This document shows positions 5,330 to 6,416 of a stretch of DNA of 6,416 nt, one piece after another. The stretch is taken from positions 1 through 6,416 of the forward strand of contig CAJVYO010000104.1 in NCBI GenBank assembly GCA_913009515.1, given 5' to 3'. Source of the stretch: an uncultured Methylococcaceae bacterium (GTDB lineage: Bacteria > Pseudomonadota > Gammaproteobacteria > Methylococcales > Methylomonadaceae). Numbering within the stretch: the first letter of the stretch is position 1; each line of letters starts with the position of its first letter. The notes beneath the pieces were generated by a model that saw only the letters and a list, made by a program, of their open reading frames with translations, did not search any database and was not told the DNA's origin. The position numbers were made by a program, and so were the translations under genes.

Positions 5330-6037
5330 ATGCAACAAGCACCGTTATTATTCGATCTTAACGCTGAATTATCCTTTAATAGTTTTTATACTGCGTGTAA
5401 TAGCCAAGTGATTCAATCGCTCATGGAAATAGCTATCGGTAATAATCACGAGCCACAGTTCTATTTATGGGGCAGTCAAGGCAGTGGTAAATCCCATTTA
5501 TTACAAGCCTGTTGCCAACACGCTCATCAATATCAACGTAAAGCCTTCTATTTGCGGCTATATAAAAATAATCTGATTAACCCCAAAGTACTCGAAGGCT
5601 TAGAGGAATACGACCTTATATGTATTGATAATGTCGATTATTGTGCGGGACACCCTGCTTGGGAAATGGCCTTATTTAATTTATATAATGACCATCGCCA
5701 AAATAACCATCGCTTAATTCTCTCTGCACATTGTTCCCCGCATGAATTACCTATCAGCCTACCTGATTTGAAAACGCGTTTAAATTGGGGCTTATCGCTC
5801 GAATTACAGCCACTCTCTGATGAAGAACGTATTGCCGCGTTTAGCTGTAAAGCAAAACACCTCGGCATTGAAATTTCGACGAAAGTCTCTAATTTTCTCA
5901 CCAAACATTATGCCGCTGATTTACCTACCTTATGGAAATTATTAACCGCACTAGAGCGTGAAACCTTGATTGCTAAACGTAAACTGACGCTCCCTTTTCT
6001 TAAGCAAATCCTAGCCAAAGAGCCGTTATTACAGTAG
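5330..6037 (+). CDS. hda: DnaA inactivator Hda (AAA+ regulator of replication initiation)
   Basis: Hda binds the DNA-loaded sliding clamp and stimulates hydrolysis of DnaA-bound ATP, turning the initiator off after each replication start. This 235-residue protein has the expected size (233-248 in E. coli). Near the N-terminus, QAPLLF (3-8) fits the clamp-binding position taken by QLSLPL in E. coli. Walker A is GSQGSGKS (48-55) and Walker B is LICIDNVD (96-103, Asp100). A sensor 1 region lies at LILSAH, and Arg150 in PDLKTRLNWG matches the arginine finger Arg153 of E. coli Hda. The C-terminal lid with RKLTLPFLKQIL is also recognisable. Hda rather than full DnaA is indicated by the absence of domain IV. 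It starts 2 bases after the DUF2069 stop, so it is likely the last gene of that operon. Its 3' end overlaps ycgN. Confidence 0.94.
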   Translation: MQQAPLLFDLNAELSFNSFYTACNSQVIQSLMEIAIGNNHEPQFYLWGSQGSGKSHLLQACCQHAHQYQRKAFYLRLYKNNLINPKVLEGLEEYDLICIDNVDYCAGHPAWEMALFNLYNDHRQNNHRLILSAHCSPHELPISLPDLKTRLNWGLSLELQPLSDEERIAAFSCKAKHLGIEISTKVSNFLTKHYAADLPTLWKLLTALERETLIAKRKLTLPFLKQILAKEPLLQ

Positions 6038-6416
6038 CCACTCAATAATGTGATCTTCCAAATCATCAACCTGAGATTCTTTAATAGCAAAACTACTAAT
6101 CGATACCCCCGCTTCTTTGACTGATTCAGATGTGCCAGATATTAGCGGATGCCAATCAGGTAACGTTTCACCATCACTTAATAATCGATACGCACAGGTC
6201 GCCGGCAGCCACGTATAATGCTTGAAATCATGCTGCTTTAAATCAATACACTCTGGCACCAGCGTAGTACGTTTTGAATACTGCGTACATTGACAGCGTT
6301 CTAAATCAATTAAATCACAGACCACACTGGTAAAAAAGATTTCCTCTGTATCTTCATCTTCTAATTTATTTAAACAACATTTTGCACAACCGTCACATAA
6401 TGATTCCCACTCTTCG
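6029..6416 (-). CDS. ycgN: YcgN-like cysteine-cluster protein, UPF0260 (5' end missing)
   Basis: This gene enters from the right edge on the minus strand; 128 codons are visible and about 20-25 N-terminal residues are missing compared with E. coli YcgN (153). The visible part opens with EEWESLCDGCAKCCLNKL, closely like the AEWESLCDGCGQCCLHKL of E. coli YcgN. Further cysteines occur in VVCDL, RCQCTQY, VPECIDL and PATCAYRLL, followed by LPDWHPL and AIKESQVDDLEDHI. Such a Cys-x2-Cys-x2-Cys-Cys cluster suggests a metal site, perhaps zinc or iron-sulfur, as in the wider YkgJ group. The biochemical role is not established. An internal Met at 6325 is not the start, because strongly conserved sequence continues upstream of it in frame. 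Its TAA lies inside the end of hda, giving convergent genes with a 9-bp overlap. Confidence 0.92.
   Translation of the reverse strand, partial: EEWESLCDGCAKCCLNKLEDEDTEEIFFTSVVCDLIDLERCQCTQYSKRTTLVPECIDLKQHDFKHYTWLPATCAYRLLSDGETLPDWHPLISGTSESVKEAGVSISSFAIKESQVDDLEDHIIEWLL

Noticed and set aside
5638..6090. Two open frames on the minus strand (5638-5904 and 5908-6090) opposite hda
   Set aside because: Both are opposite the conserved AAA+ coding sequence, and the second also conflicts with the ycgN end; neither resembles a known protein.
6323..6325. Internal ATG as the start of ycgN
   Set aside because: The conserved CDGCAKCC block and its flanks continue upstream in frame to the window edge, so the true start is beyond it.

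Overview
The window looks like a chromosomal stretch of an AT-rich gammaproteobacterium. The evidence is a set of gammaproteobacterial markers: DarP (YjgA/DUF615), Hda, YcgN, and an arsC-like / wrbA / DUF2069 / hda gene order of a kind known from pseudomonads. Low G+C and the style of the proteins would fit Methylococcales or Thiotrichales relatives, but that finer placement is only an impression.

Positions 1-1175 form an accessory island of two type II toxin-antitoxin modules of different families, placed back to back. On the minus strand is a FitA/VapB-like ribbon-helix-helix antitoxin followed by a PIN-domain toxin (VapC/FitB) that runs off the left edge. On the plus strand is a CopG-like antitoxin followed by a RelE/ParE-fold toxin. 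They diverge from a 169-bp intergenic region holding candidate promoters and an imperfect inverted repeat. The RelE module is clearly richer in A+T than the rest.

Positions 1239-3879 hold a two-helix small membrane protein, the 50S-assembly factor DarP and a five-helix MscS-type mechanosensitive channel with a large periplasmic domain, all in one direction with 4- and 21-nt gaps.

Positions 3941-6037 hold an ArsC/YfgD-like thioredoxin-fold reductase, a WrbA quinone oxidoreductase, a DUF2069 membrane protein and Hda, the factor that switches off the DnaA initiator. The last three are tightly packed (ATGA overlap, then a 2-nt gap). A 16-nt perfect palindrome separates arsC from wrbA. The minus-strand ycgN (UPF0260 cysteine-cluster protein) runs in from the right edge and overlaps the 3' end of hda by 9 bp.

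No RNA gene, CRISPR array, insertion sequence or phage gene was seen, and no gene-free stretch exceeds 300 bases. I found no convincing unknown multi-gene system. The points most worth checking are the paired toxin-antitoxin modules, the uncharacterised membrane proteins next to DarP and Hda, the palindrome, and the modified MscS channel.
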